From NCBI GenBank assembly GCA_036774405.1, contig DAIPBO010000010.1, forward strand, positions 31,196 through 95,195: a stretch of DNA of 64,000 nt, written 5' to 3'. Both the position numbers and the translations under genes were made by a program. The notes beneath the pieces are model-generated. The model did no database searches, was not told the DNA's origin, and saw nothing but the letters and a program-made list of their open reading frames with translations. Positions 42,692 to 50,825 of this stretch are shown piece after piece. The stretch's first letter is position 1. Every line of letters begins with the position of its first letter. This DNA comes from JAAYDS01 sp012729155 (GTDB taxonomy: Bacteria > Chloroflexota > Anaerolineae > UBA1429).

Positions 42692-43557
42692 GGGAAAACC
42701 TCTCTACGGTGTTGACGCGCCGCACGTAGCCGTGTAAGCAGGGCATCATCGTCGCCCGAGATCAGAAGCTGTTCGATCTCGCCCAATTCTCGCAATGCAC
42801 CACGCACGCCCGCCAGAATCGGCTCACGGTTGGTGCTTACGATATCCATCATCATCGCCAGATCGCCGGCCGCCACGCGGCTGGTGTCGCGGAAGCCATT
42901 GGCAGCCAGCCGCCAGGGCGTGGGGTCTTCGCCTGCCAGGCCAAAAGCAGCGTTCACCAGCGTCACTGCGAGCATGTAGGGCAGATGTGAGATGACGGCC
43001 ACCACCCGGTCATGGTGTTCGGGGTCGAGGCGTAGCTCGCGGGCGCCGATGGCGGTCACCAGCTCGCTGGCGAGTGCCTGGGCTTGAGGTGACGTACGTT
43101 CGAGCGGGATCAGCACAAACACTCGCCCGCGATAGAGGCCTGCCTCGGCGACATTGAGCCCCGACGATTCTTTGCCGCACATGGGGTGCCCACCGACGGG
43201 CTCCACGTGCACCGGCATGGATGTCATCGCCTCGCAGATGGCCTTTTTGGTGCTGCCGATGTCGAGCAACACGCAGCCGGGCTTGAGCAGGGGACCGATG
43301 GTGTTGATCTTTGCCAGGATGTCTCTCACAGGTGTGCAAAGCACCACCAGATCGGCGTCGGCCACGCCTTCGGCGAGGTCGAGAAACCCACGATCAATAA
43401 AGCCAAAGGTGAGGGCCATCGAGATGCTGTTGGCCCGACGGGCGATGCCGATCACCTCTCGACAGGCCTGGGAGGCTTTGAGGGCTGCTGCCAAAGAGCC
43501 GCCCATCAAGCCCATGCCCACAATCGCCACGCGCGCGTCGCGCAGAGACATTGCCAT
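42688..43557 (-). CDS. tyrA: Prephenate dehydrogenase
   Basis: NAD-dependent conversion of prephenate to 4-hydroxyphenylpyruvate, the tyrosine branch. 289 residues with no ACT domain. Rossmann motif VAIVGMGLMGGSLAAALK, the substrate segment PVGGHPMCGKESSG (catalytic His), and SHLPYMLAVTLV are visible. Start ATG 43555-43557 lies 8 nt after the aroF stop with GGGG upstream. The 64-codon upstream extension of the open frame lies inside aroF. No pheA gene is in the operon. Confidence 0.92.
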   Translation of the reverse strand: MAMSLRDARVAIVGMGLMGGSLAAALKASQACREVIGIARRANSISMALTFGFIDRGFLDLAEGVADADLVVLCTPVRDILAKINTIGPLLKPGCVLLDIGSTKKAICEAMTSMPVHVEPVGGHPMCGKESSGLNVAEAGLYRGRVFVLIPLERTSPQAQALASELVTAIGARELRLDPEHHDRVVAVISHLPYMLAVTLVNAAFGLAGEDPTPWRLAANGFRDTSRVAAGDLAMMMDIVSTNREPILAGVRGALRELGEIEQLLISGDDDALLTRLRAARQHRREVFP

Positions 43558-43565
43558 GGCCGCCC

Positions 43566-44582
43566 CTAGACCAGATCGCGGCCGACAGCCGCCGCGACTT
43601 GCTGCACATCTGCCACCAGGTCGTACAGTTGCTCTGGTGTGAGCGACTGCGGACCATCCGATAGGGCCAGTTCGGGGTGGGGATGGGCCTCGATCAGCAG
43701 GCCGTCGGCGCCAGCGGCGATGGCGGCGCGCGACAAGGCATTGACCCACGCCGCCTTGCCGCAGGCGTGGCTGGGGTCGATCATCACCGGCAGGTGCGTC
43801 AGCTCTTTGAGCACCGGCACGGCGCTGATATCCAGCGTGTTACGTGTATAGCGCTCGAATGTGCGGATGCCACGTTCACAGAGGATCACGTGGGGGTTGT
43901 CGTGTGACAGGATGTACTCGGCAGACATCAACAGCTCTTCCATGGTAGACATCATCCCGCGTTTTAGCAGGGCCGGTTTGAGACTGGCCCCCACGGCGTG
44001 CAGCAGATTATAGTTCTGCATGTTGCGGGTGCCTATCTGCAGAATGTCGGCGGTCGCGGCCACGTCGGGCACCTGCTCTGGGGCCATCACCTCGGTGATG
44101 ATCGCCAGGCCGGTGAGCTGTCGCACCTCGGCCAGCAGGTCGAGTCCCTCGATCCCCATACCTTGAAAGCTATAGGGCGATGTGCGTGGCTTGAAGGCGC
44201 CAGCACGAAAGATGTGCCCGCCCGCCTCTTTGACGGCCCAGGCTGACTCCAGTATCTGATCGCGGCTCTCGACGGCGCATGGGCCCGCGATGATGGCCAC
44301 ACTCCGTGCGCCCAGGCGGATGCCGTTGACGGGCACGATTGTGTCGTCTGGGTGGAACTCGCGGCTGGCCAACTTGAACGGCTTGAGCACGCGCACTACC
44401 GTATCGACACCTGACATCATGTGAAAAACATTCTCGCTAACGCGGCGCTCGTCGCCGATCACGCCGATGATCGTGGTCTCGGCGCCCTGCGACACGTGCG
44501 CCCGGTAGCCGAGATCGCTGATACGTCCGATGACAGCCTGAACCTGCTCGGGCAAAGCGCCCTTTTTCATCACGATGATCAT
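43566..44582 (-). CDS. aroF: 3-deoxy-7-phosphoheptulonate synthase (type I beta)
   Basis: Committing step of the shikimate pathway. 338 residues: an N-terminal ferredoxin-like regulatory domain (about 1-70, MIIVMKKGALPEQV...), then the TIM barrel with VAIIAGPCAVESRDQ, KPRTSPYSFQG, QIGTRNMQNYNLL and VMIDPSHACGKAAWV. Related Thermotoga-type enzymes are feedback inhibited through the N-terminal domain by tyrosine, so this gene may be controlled both allosterically and by the upstream attenuator. It overlaps aroH by 4 nt. Confidence 0.95.
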   Translation of the reverse strand: MIIVMKKGALPEQVQAVIGRISDLGYRAHVSQGAETTIIGVIGDERRVSENVFHMMSGVDTVVRVLKPFKLASREFHPDDTIVPVNGIRLGARSVAIIAGPCAVESRDQILESAWAVKEAGGHIFRAGAFKPRTSPYSFQGMGIEGLDLLAEVRQLTGLAIITEVMAPEQVPDVAATADILQIGTRNMQNYNLLHAVGASLKPALLKRGMMSTMEELLMSAEYILSHDNPHVILCERGIRTFERYTRNTLDISAVPVLKELTHLPVMIDPSHACGKAAWVNALSRAAIAAGADGLLIEAHPHPELALSDGPQSLTPEQLYDLVADVQQVAAAVGRDLV

Positions 44583-44965
44583 GATCTTGACTCCGTTTCA
44601 TGGTCGGCGGCGAGGTCGGGCCGCAGTACCTGGGCGCCATGCAGGTAGATGTGCACGATCTCATTCTGAGGGGTGGGGCTATTCCACAGTAAGAGCACCC
44701 TGATGCAGCGTGGCAGACTGCCGGGCACGGGGATCTCACAGGCATCGAGCAACGGCACCTGCTGCCAGCCGAGTTCGCGCGCTGCGCGGGCCGGGAAGGC
44801 GGCGTCTAGGTCTGGCGTGACCGTAAAGGTGGCGCAGGCCAGGTCCTCGGGCGCAACATTGTTGGCCTTGACGATGGCCCGCAAGAGCTCGGCGGTGGCA
44901 GCGATGATCTCCGTTGCACTATTGGTGTCGACGGTAGTGGCGCCTCGGATGCCGCGTAAAGCCAT
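44579..44965 (-). CDS. aroH: Chorismate mutase, AroH type
   Basis: Converts chorismate to prephenate. 128 residues, trimeric Bacillus AroH fold. RGIRGATTVDTN, the TPDLDAAFPARAARELGW segment, CIRVLLLWN and the C-terminal HIYLHGAQVLRPDL contain the active-site Arg, Glu and Tyr positions of that family. Start ATG 44963-44965 has AAGGAGG 5 nt upstream, only about 7 nt after the T-run of the leader terminator. First structural gene of the aromatic operon. Confidence 0.95.
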   Translation of the reverse strand: MALRGIRGATTVDTNSATEIIAATAELLRAIVKANNVAPEDLACATFTVTPDLDAAFPARAARELGWQQVPLLDACEIPVPGSLPRCIRVLLLWNSPTPQNEIVHIYLHGAQVLRPDLAADHETESRS

Positions 44966-44983
44966 GGTCTCCTCCTTGGGAAC

Positions 44984-45019
44984 AAAAAAAAGAGCGTGGG
45001 GCCTGCGCCTCACGCTCTT
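44984..45019 (-). terminator. Attenuator terminator ahead of aroH
   Basis: 12-bp stem with one mismatch: AAGAGCGTGAGG (45019-45008) with CCCCACGCTCTT (45001-44990). A 6-nt loop closes it and eight T follow (44991-44984). It sits upstream of, not after, a gene, just before the aroH ribosome site, as expected for an attenuator. Confidence 0.92.
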
Positions 45020-45042
45020 GCTGTCGGTTGGTTGCCGGTTGG

Positions 45043-45195
45043 CTACCGTCGGTCCCGTGCAGCGCAGGGTGGCCTGAGCGTTACAGGATAATAGTAGCCG
45101 CCAAAGAAGAAATGCGCCCGTTGCGGGGGCACGCCACGCTGAGCCCGTTCGCCAGGCTCGATAGATTGGCTATGCCTCACATCGTACGGCGTCAT
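45043..45195 (-). CDS. Phe/Tyr leader peptide of the aromatic operon attenuator
   Basis: A 50-codon reading frame from ATG 45195-45193 to TAG 45045-45043, with AAGGAG (45206-45201) 5 nt upstream. It contains HFFFGGYYYP: three Phe codons at 45111-45103 and three Tyr codons at 45096-45088. The stop codon is 23 nt before the terminator stem. Two upstream segments can pair with the terminator's 5' arm or loop: CCTGCGCT (45068-45061) with GGCGCAGG (45009-45002), and ACGCTC (45081-45076) with GAGCGT (45017-45012). A ribosome stalled for lack of charged tRNA-Phe or tRNA-Tyr would leave one of these free and prevent termination. The peptide itself probably has no other role. Confidence 0.85.
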   Translation of the reverse strand: MTPYDVRHSQSIEPGERAQRGVPPQRAHFFFGGYYYPVTLRPPCAARDRR

Positions 45196-45212
45196 CTCAT
45201 CTCCTTGGGATG

Positions 45213-45241
45213 ACAATAGCACCCTTGTCTTGCGTTGTCAA
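45213..45241 (-). promoter_or_regulatory. Promoter of the aromatic operon
   Basis: Consensus TTGACA (45241-45236), 17-bp spacer, TATTGT (45218-45213). Expected start near 45206, directly at the leader-peptide ribosome site. Confidence 0.7.
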
Positions 45242-45255
45242 CCTCGAGGACCGCT

Positions 45256-45284
45256 TTGACGCGACTGACGTGCGACGGTATCAT
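45256..45284 (+). promoter_or_regulatory. Promoter of the methyltransferase gene
   Basis: TTGACG, 17-bp spacer, TATCAT. Its -35 is 14 bp from the -35 of the divergent aromatic-operon promoter. Confidence 0.65.
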
Positions 45285-45320
45285 CGGCTGGCGTAGGATG
45301 TTGTCAATTGACATAATCAC

Positions 45321-45336
45321 TGTTTCACGTGAAACA
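45321..45336. other. parS centromere site
   Basis: TGTTTCACGTGAAACA is a perfect 16-bp palindrome and an exact match to the bacterial ParB binding consensus. It lies between a promoter and its gene and about 1 kb upstream of dnaN. No parA or parB is encoded in the window. I noticed no other copy by eye. Confidence 0.93.
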
Positions 45337-45354
45337 ATCGTTGGGGAGGATGTC

Positions 45355-46236
45355 TTGCCAGAAGCCCGCATCTGCGACTATGAGGGCAGCACGTACCGCA
45401 CCGACTTTTGGGAGGGGCGGGGGCGCGAGTACGAGGACCTGGCCGAACGGGTGGCGATTCGCAGTCTGTTGCCGCCGCGAGGCAGCCGCGTCGTCGACGT
45501 CGGCGCCGGCTTTGGGCGGCTGGCGAGCCTGTATGCGGGCTATGATGAGGTGGTGCTGCTCGACTATTCGCAGTCGCAGTTGGAGTATGCTCGTCAGCAA
45601 CTCGGCGACGAGCGCTTTGTCTATGTGGCTGCTGATATCTATCGTCTGCCCTTGGCCGATGCAGTAGTGGATGCTGCAGTAATGGTGCGGGTGCTGCATC
45701 ATCTTGAGGATGTGCCGACGGCTTTTGAGCATCTGGCGCGAGCGCTGGCGCCAGACGGTGTATTTGTGCTCGAGTTTGCCAACAAGCGCCACCTCAAGAA
45801 CATCTTGCGCTGGGCACTGCGGCGCGGCTCCAACCCGTTCGATCGGGCGCCACTGCAGTTTGCAGATCTGCACTTTGACTTTCATCCCCGTTGGGCAATA
45901 GAGCGACTCGGTGATCAACAGCTTGAGGTGATGGCGCAGCGCTCGGTCTCGCTATTGCGCTCAACCTGGCTCAAGCAGCGTTTCTCACCGCAAACGTTGG
46001 CCGCTGTAGATGCGGCACAGCAGCGTCTGCTGGCCTGGGCCTATCTGGCCCCCAGCGTGTTCGTGGCCAGCCGCAAGCCTGGCGAGGCTCTGGCGGCATT
46101 GCCGGCGCGGTCGGGGCTGTTCCGCTGTCCCGACTGCGGCGCTCAGCCCCTTGCGCTCGTGGATGAGGGCGCGAGCTGCGATGCTTGCGGCCGGCTCTGG
46201 CCGCTGATCAATGGTGTCTACTGCTTTAAGGGGTGA
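45355..46236 (+). CDS. Class I SAM-dependent methyltransferase with C-terminal zinc ribbon
   Basis: 293 residues from TTG 45355, which has GGAGG 5 nt upstream. The frame is open from an ATG at 45298, but that would translate the parS site. Residues about 40-140 form the methyltransferase core: VVDVGAGFGRLASLY (motif I), VLLDYSQSQLEYAR and the VRVLHHLEDVPTAFEHLARAL segment. The C-terminus (about 255-290) is a Trm112-like ribbon, FRCPDCG...CDACGRLWPL. Methyl acceptor is unknown. It precedes dnaN, which has its own promoter. Confidence 0.85.
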   Translation: MPEARICDYEGSTYRTDFWEGRGREYEDLAERVAIRSLLPPRGSRVVDVGAGFGRLASLYAGYDEVVLLDYSQSQLEYARQQLGDERFVYVAADIYRLPLADAVVDAAVMVRVLHHLEDVPTAFEHLARALAPDGVFVLEFANKRHLKNILRWALRRGSNPFDRAPLQFADLHFDFHPRWAIERLGDQQLEVMAQRSVSLLRSTWLKQRFSPQTLAAVDAAQQRLLAWAYLAPSVFVASRKPGEALAALPARSGLFRCPDCGAQPLALVDEGASCDACGRLWPLINGVYCFKG

Positions 46237-46266
46237 TCTCGCTGGCCCGGCGGCGAGGCTTGGTCT

Positions 46267-46295
46267 TTGACGCCGCTCTGGCCTGACTCTATACT
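46267..46295 (+). promoter_or_regulatory. Promoter of dnaN-recF
   Basis: TTGACG, 17-bp spacer, TATACT. Expected start about 46302, 24 nt before the dnaN ATG. Confidence 0.7.
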
Positions 46296-46325
46296 CTGCA
46301 CGACGCATCGAAATGGGAGGGCGCG

Positions 46326-47468
46326 ATGAAGGTATCATGTCTGCAAGAGAACCTCGCCAGAGGGTTGGCGATTGTTGGACGCGCCGTCGCCTCGCGTAGC
46401 ACCTTGCCAGTGCTCGGCAATATCATGTTGGCCACCGATGAGGGTCGACTCAAGCTCTCGGCCACCAACCTCGAGATCGGCATCAATTGCCGGGTAGGCG
46501 CCAAGGTCGAGCAAGAGGGTGCCATTACCATTCCCGCGCGGCTGCTGCAAGACTTTGTTAACTCGCTACCCACTGAACGCATCGATCTGGAGCTCATCGC
46601 GCGCACACAGACGCTCAATCTCAAATGCGGACGATACGAGGCCAACATTCGGGGCATTGACGCGCAGGACTTTCCCGCAGTCGGCATCCCCGATGAAGAT
46701 GGCACCATCATCTGCGATGCCGACGACCTGCGTGCAGTGATCGATCGCGTGGCCTTTGCCGCCGCTACCGACGAAAGCCGGCCTGTGCTCACTGGTGTGC
46801 TCGCCGAATTGGCGACCGATCGGGTGACCTTTGCTGCCGCCGATAGCTATCGGCTTTCGGTGGCCAGTGCGCCTCTGCGGCAGGGGCCTGCCAATCCCAT
46901 CAATATCATCATCCCGGCGCGCGCCCTGCAAGAATTGCGACGCATCAGTGCTGAGGGTGAGACTATCGAGATGCGTGTGGCGCCCAACCACAGCCAGGTA
47001 TTCTTTCACTTTGGCGACATCGACCTCGTGTCGCAGCTCATCGAGGGTACCTTTCCAAATTACCGACAGATCATCCCCTCCAGCTCCAACACCAAGACGG
47101 TTGTCAGCACCGGCGAGTTCTTGCAGGCGGCCCGTATGGCGGCCATCTTTGCTCGTGACGCAGCTAACATCGCGCGGCTCAACATTGTCCCGGGCGATGA
47201 CGCTTCTGGCGATGGGGGTGCTGGCCAGATGATCGTGTCGGCCACCTCATCAGAGCAGGGCGATAACGTGAGCGCGTTGGATGTGCAGGTGGATGGCGCT
47301 CCCATTGAGATCGCCTTCAATGCGCGCTATCTCGTCGACGCGCTTGGCGTGATCAGCTCGGCGCAGGTGCAGCTCGAAACGCGCGATCCCTCGAGCCCGG
47401 GTGTGCTCAGGCCGGTGGGCGATCCCGATTTCGTGCACATCGTGATGCCGATGCACATCGCTCGCTGA
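46326..47468 (+). CDS. dnaN: DNA polymerase III beta sliding clamp
   Basis: Ring-shaped processivity factor for replication. 380 residues in three clamp domains. N-terminal LARGLAIVGRAVASRSTLPVLGNIML, the RGIDAQDFPAVG segment and DESRPVLTGVL, the IEGTFPNYRQIIP segment and a C-terminal HIVMPMHIAR (the usual VMPMR-type end, here VMPMHIAR) are visible. GGAGGG precedes the ATG. recF follows 6 bp later. dnaA is not upstream; a methyltransferase gene is there instead. Confidence 0.96.
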   Translation: MKVSCLQENLARGLAIVGRAVASRSTLPVLGNIMLATDEGRLKLSATNLEIGINCRVGAKVEQEGAITIPARLLQDFVNSLPTERIDLELIARTQTLNLKCGRYEANIRGIDAQDFPAVGIPDEDGTIICDADDLRAVIDRVAFAAATDESRPVLTGVLAELATDRVTFAAADSYRLSVASAPLRQGPANPINIIIPARALQELRRISAEGETIEMRVAPNHSQVFFHFGDIDLVSQLIEGTFPNYRQIIPSSSNTKTVVSTGEFLQAARMAAIFARDAANIARLNIVPGDDASGDGGAGQMIVSATSSEQGDNVSALDVQVDGAPIEIAFNARYLVDALGVISSAQVQLETRDPSSPGVLRPVGDPDFVHIVMPMHIAR

Positions 47469-47474
47469 CGAAGC

Positions 47475-48659
47475 ATGTACGTCAGCCACCTGTCGCTGAC
47501 ACAGTTCCGTAACTATGCGCGTTTGGAGATCGATCTCCCAGCGCGCATGCATCTATTTCAGGGCGAGAACGCTCAGGGTAAGACCAACCTGCTCGAGGCG
47601 ATCTATTATCTTGCCACCACCAAAAGCCCTTTGGCCAGCTTTGACCGTGAACTGATGCGCTGGGAGGCCGACGACGAGGTGCTGCCCCATAGTTATGTAC
47701 TGGGGCGGTTTGTGCGGCGTCAGCAAGAGCACGCCATCGAAGTGGCGCTGGTCAAAGAGCCGGTGATCAACGGTAACGGCGACAGTGGCCCGGTATTTCG
47801 TCGGCAGATCAAGCTGGATGGTGTGGTGAAACGCGCCATCGATGTCGTTGGGCAGCTCAACGTCGTGCTCTTTCTGCCCGAGGATATCGACCTAGTGGCC
47901 GGCGCCCCGGGTGGACGCCGGCACTATCTCGATGTGCTTCTCTGTCAGATCGATGCGGTGTATTGCCGTACCCTATCGCGCTATAACCGCGTGTTGACGC
48001 AGCGCAATGCCCTGCTCAAGCAGTTGCGCGATGGTTCGATGGGACAGGCCGAACTGCCCTACTGGGATGAGCAACTCTCGTCGTTGGGTGCCGTGGTGTT
48101 GAGCGCTCGTCTGCAGGCCTGCCTGGCTCTGGCAGCGCGCGCTGCTGAATATCAAGCGCAGCTTACCTCGGGCCGCGAGGCACTGGCATTACGCTATGAG
48201 AGCTCGGCGGCCGCTATGGTCACTGGCGGTTCCATCGCAGGAGATGCGAATCCTGAGGCTCAGAAGAGCCTCTTACGGCAGGCCCTCACAAAGAGCTTGG
48301 GCGATGATCGCATTCGTGGTGTCACTCAGGTGGGGCCGCACCGCGACGATGTGCGTTTTGAGATCAATGGCCACGATGCCACCATCTATGGCTCGCGTGG
48401 GCAGCAACGCACCGTGGCCCTGGCGCTCAAGTTGGGTGAGGTTGATCTGATGACGGCTCGCGTGGGCGAACCGCCGGTGCTGCTGCTGGATGACGTCGTC
48501 TCAGAGTTGGACCGTCTGCGTAGCGACTGTCTGGTGCAGACGCTCGACCGTGCTGAGCAGGTGCTGCTCACCACCACCGATCTCCATCATCTGCCGACGG
48601 CATTCCGCGAGCGCGGGCAGGTTTGGCGCGTCGAGCAGGGCGCCATCACCCCTCAGTAG
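47475..48659 (+). CDS. recF: DNA replication and repair protein RecF
   Basis: SMC-like ATPase that loads RecA at gaps with RecOR. 394 residues. SLTQFRNYARLEIDL, Walker A GENAQGKTNLLEAIYYL, the LPEDIDLVAGAPGGRRHYLD segment, signature-like GSRGQQRTVALALKLGE and Walker B LLLDDVVSELD are intact. It overlaps the convergent rsmG by 14 nt at the 3' end. Confidence 0.95.
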   Translation: MYVSHLSLTQFRNYARLEIDLPARMHLFQGENAQGKTNLLEAIYYLATTKSPLASFDRELMRWEADDEVLPHSYVLGRFVRRQQEHAIEVALVKEPVINGNGDSGPVFRRQIKLDGVVKRAIDVVGQLNVVLFLPEDIDLVAGAPGGRRHYLDVLLCQIDAVYCRTLSRYNRVLTQRNALLKQLRDGSMGQAELPYWDEQLSSLGAVVLSARLQACLALAARAAEYQAQLTSGREALALRYESSAAAMVTGGSIAGDANPEAQKSLLRQALTKSLGDDRIRGVTQVGPHRDDVRFEINGHDATIYGSRGQQRTVALALKLGEVDLMTARVGEPPVLLLDDVVSELDRLRSDCLVQTLDRAEQVLLTTTDLHHLPTAFRERGQVWRVEQGAITPQ

Positions 48660-49425
48660 TCGCTTTGGGCGCCTGCAGCGGTCGTTTCGCGGGGATGCCA
48701 GCGTTTCGGGGGAAGCGTTCGGGCGTATGGGCCATCTTTTCGATTACCACCAGACGGCGCTCTTCATCGCCCTGAACGAACAGCAGCTTGCTGCAGAGCA
48801 GGCGCCCTCCCAAGACGTCGACCGCATACGCCCCTTCCTCGAGTTCTGCGGCCACCTCTCGCCCTTTGGGCGCTATCATGCGGCCACCCACACGGCAAAG
48901 CGGCAAGCAGTACTCTGCCAGGGTGCTGATCGCCGAGACCGCTCGCGCCAGTACCACATCATAGTTCTCGCGATGGTCGGGTGAGTGTCCCATGTCCTCG
49001 GCCCGTACGCACATTACTCGCACATTTGCCAGCCCCAGGGTGCGCACGATGTGCTCGAGGAACCCAGCCTTCTTCTGGATCGATTCGATCAGCACAAAAC
49101 GAGCATCGTGCATCAGGATGGCCAACGGAATGCCAGGGAAGCCCGCGCCGCTGCCCACATCGGCACAGCGCAGCGGCTGCCCCGTGCGTTGCAGCGGCAG
49201 ATGGTTGGGCACATCTTGCCCAGGCCCGCCCGGTAATGCCAGCATGCACGTCAATGAATCGACAAAGTGGCGCTGTTGCACCTGTTCATAAGCGGTGACG
49301 GCAGTGAGATTGAAGCGCTGGTTCCAACTCACCAGTTCGCGATAGTAACGCTCGAACTGGGCCAGATGGTTCCTGTCGAGCGCAAAGCCGAGCCGGTCGG
49401 CGCCTTCGGCCAGCAGCTCCATCAT
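48646..49425 (-). CDS. rsmG: 16S rRNA (guanine-527-N7) methyltransferase
   Basis: 259 residues. RYYRELVSWNQRFNLTAVT at the N-terminus and the SAM motif DVGSGAGFPGIPLAI (about 100-115), then VLARAVSAISTLAEYCLPL and GGRMIAPKG, match RsmG/GidB. In many bacteria rsmG lies near the origin, consistent with dnaN-recF and parS here. The ATG overlaps the FAD-oxidase stop by 4 nt. Confidence 0.94.
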   Translation of the reverse strand: MMELLAEGADRLGFALDRNHLAQFERYYRELVSWNQRFNLTAVTAYEQVQQRHFVDSLTCMLALPGGPGQDVPNHLPLQRTGQPLRCADVGSGAGFPGIPLAILMHDARFVLIESIQKKAGFLEHIVRTLGLANVRVMCVRAEDMGHSPDHRENYDVVLARAVSAISTLAEYCLPLCRVGGRMIAPKGREVAAELEEGAYAVDVLGGRLLCSKLLFVQGDEERRLVVIEKMAHTPERFPRNAGIPAKRPLQAPKATTEG

Positions 49426-50807
49426 GATGGCAAAAAGATCTTGCCCGGATTCATGATGTTCTTGGGATCGATGACTGCTTTGATCTGTCGCATCAGGGCG
49501 AGCGCTGGCCCGTGCTCGGCGGCCATGAACTCGGCCTTGGCCACGCCGATGCCGTGCTCACCGGCTATGGTGCCGCCTACGTCGAGCGCGCGACGCACCA
49601 CTGCATCGCTTCCGGCCACTGCGCGCTCCAGTTCGCCAGGAATGCTGCGGTCGGCTATCACCTCGGTATGGATGTTGCCGTCTCCGGCGTGCCCAAAGGC
49701 GTAAATGGGCAGACCGATGTCGGCGCTCACCTCCTGGGTATATTCCACCACCTCACCAAAGCGCGAGATGGGCACACACACGTCGCCAGAGATCATCGCC
49801 TTGCCTGGATGGGCGAACTTGATCGAGTCACGGGCCTCACTGCGTGCTCGCCAGAGCTCGTCACGTCTCTCGGCTTCGAAGGAAACATCATAGCCCTGGC
49901 AATGGTTGTCGTCGCAGATCTGTTTGAGATAAGCGAGCTGGTCCTCGACGCCAGCCTTGGGGCCGTGGAACTCGACAAAGAGTGTGGGCGTCTCCCGGAG
50001 CCCGAGATTGTGCTGTCGATTCGAGGCGCGCAAGGTGTTGGCGTCCAGGATCTCGAGCGCCGAGGGCTCTAGCCCATAGCGTACGCTCTCATACACCGCC
50101 TGGGTGGCGTCTCGCAGGCTGTCAAAGACGGCGATCACCGAGGCTGTTGCCTCGGGCAGACCTAGCAGGCGCAAGGTGATCTCGGTGACCACGCCCAGAG
50201 TACCCTCTGAGCCGATAAAGAGCCCTACCAGGTCGTAACCGCTGGTGCTTTTCTTGGCGGCACTGCCCACGTCGATCACCTCACCGCTTGGGAGCACCAC
50301 CTTGAGCTTGAGGATATAGTTGCGTGTGACGCCATAGCGCACAGCGCGCATGCCGCTCGAATTGTTGGCCACCATGCCGCCGAGGGTGGCGACGGCCGCG
50401 CTGCCCGGGGCCGGTGGAAAGAACAAACCGAGGCGGCGCAGCTTGGCGTTGAGGGCGTCATATACCACGCCTGGCTGCACTACCACCTGCAGATCGTTCT
50501 CGCGGATCTCGAGAATGCGGTTCATGCGATACATGGCCAGCAGAATGCCGCCGCGCACCGGCACGGGATTGCCCTCGAGGCTCGAGCCCCCACTCCATGG
50601 CACCACAGGGATCTGACGCTCGTTGGCCAGCCTCACTACAGCCGCCACCTCTGCGGTGCTCGAGGGCCATACCACCACATCGGGGCGGTGTGGAGCGATG
50701 TGCGATTCATCGATGGAATGCGCATCGAGGTCACTTTCACGCACCGAGACGTTTTCGGTCCCGACGATGGCGATCAGGTCATCTAGCGGCATGGCGCTGG
50801 CTGGCAT
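49422..50807 (-). CDS. glcD: FAD-linked oxidase, GlcD/lactate-dehydrogenase type
   Basis: 461 residues. N-terminal FAD-binding PP-loop domain (VVWPSSTAEVAAVVRLAN, VPWSGGSSLEGNPVPVRGGI, the LGGMVANNSSGMRAVRYGVT segment) and a C-terminal FAD-oxidase domain ending GVAKAEFMAAEHGPALALMRQIK...MNPGKIF. Enzymes of this group oxidise D-lactate, glycolate or other D-2-hydroxy acids. No GlcE/GlcF partner lies beside it, so it may act alone like D-lactate dehydrogenase. Confidence 0.88.
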   Translation of the reverse strand: MPASAMPLDDLIAIVGTENVSVRESDLDAHSIDESHIAPHRPDVVVWPSSTAEVAAVVRLANERQIPVVPWSGGSSLEGNPVPVRGGILLAMYRMNRILEIRENDLQVVVQPGVVYDALNAKLRRLGLFFPPAPGSAAVATLGGMVANNSSGMRAVRYGVTRNYILKLKVVLPSGEVIDVGSAAKKSTSGYDLVGLFIGSEGTLGVVTEITLRLLGLPEATASVIAVFDSLRDATQAVYESVRYGLEPSALEILDANTLRASNRQHNLGLRETPTLFVEFHGPKAGVEDQLAYLKQICDDNHCQGYDVSFEAERRDELWRARSEARDSIKFAHPGKAMISGDVCVPISRFGEVVEYTQEVSADIGLPIYAFGHAGDGNIHTEVIADRSIPGELERAVAGSDAVVRRALDVGGTIAGEHGIGVAKAEFMAAEHGPALALMRQIKAVIDPKNIMNPGKIFLPS

Positions 50808-50825
50808 AGGGCTCCTTGTTGTGGT

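Noticed and set aside
44966..45206. T-box riboswitch upstream of the aromatic operon
   Set aside because: No T-box consensus or specifier stem is visible, whereas a translated leader with Phe/Tyr runs explains the terminator.
45298..45354. ATG 45298 as start of the methyltransferase
   Set aside because: It would place the parS palindrome in coding sequence and adds residues without family similarity; TTG 45355 has a better spaced ribosome site. Not fully excluded.
46237..46325. Replication origin next to dnaN
   Set aside because: No DnaA boxes (TTATCCACA type) or AT-rich unwinding region are visible; only a promoter is present.
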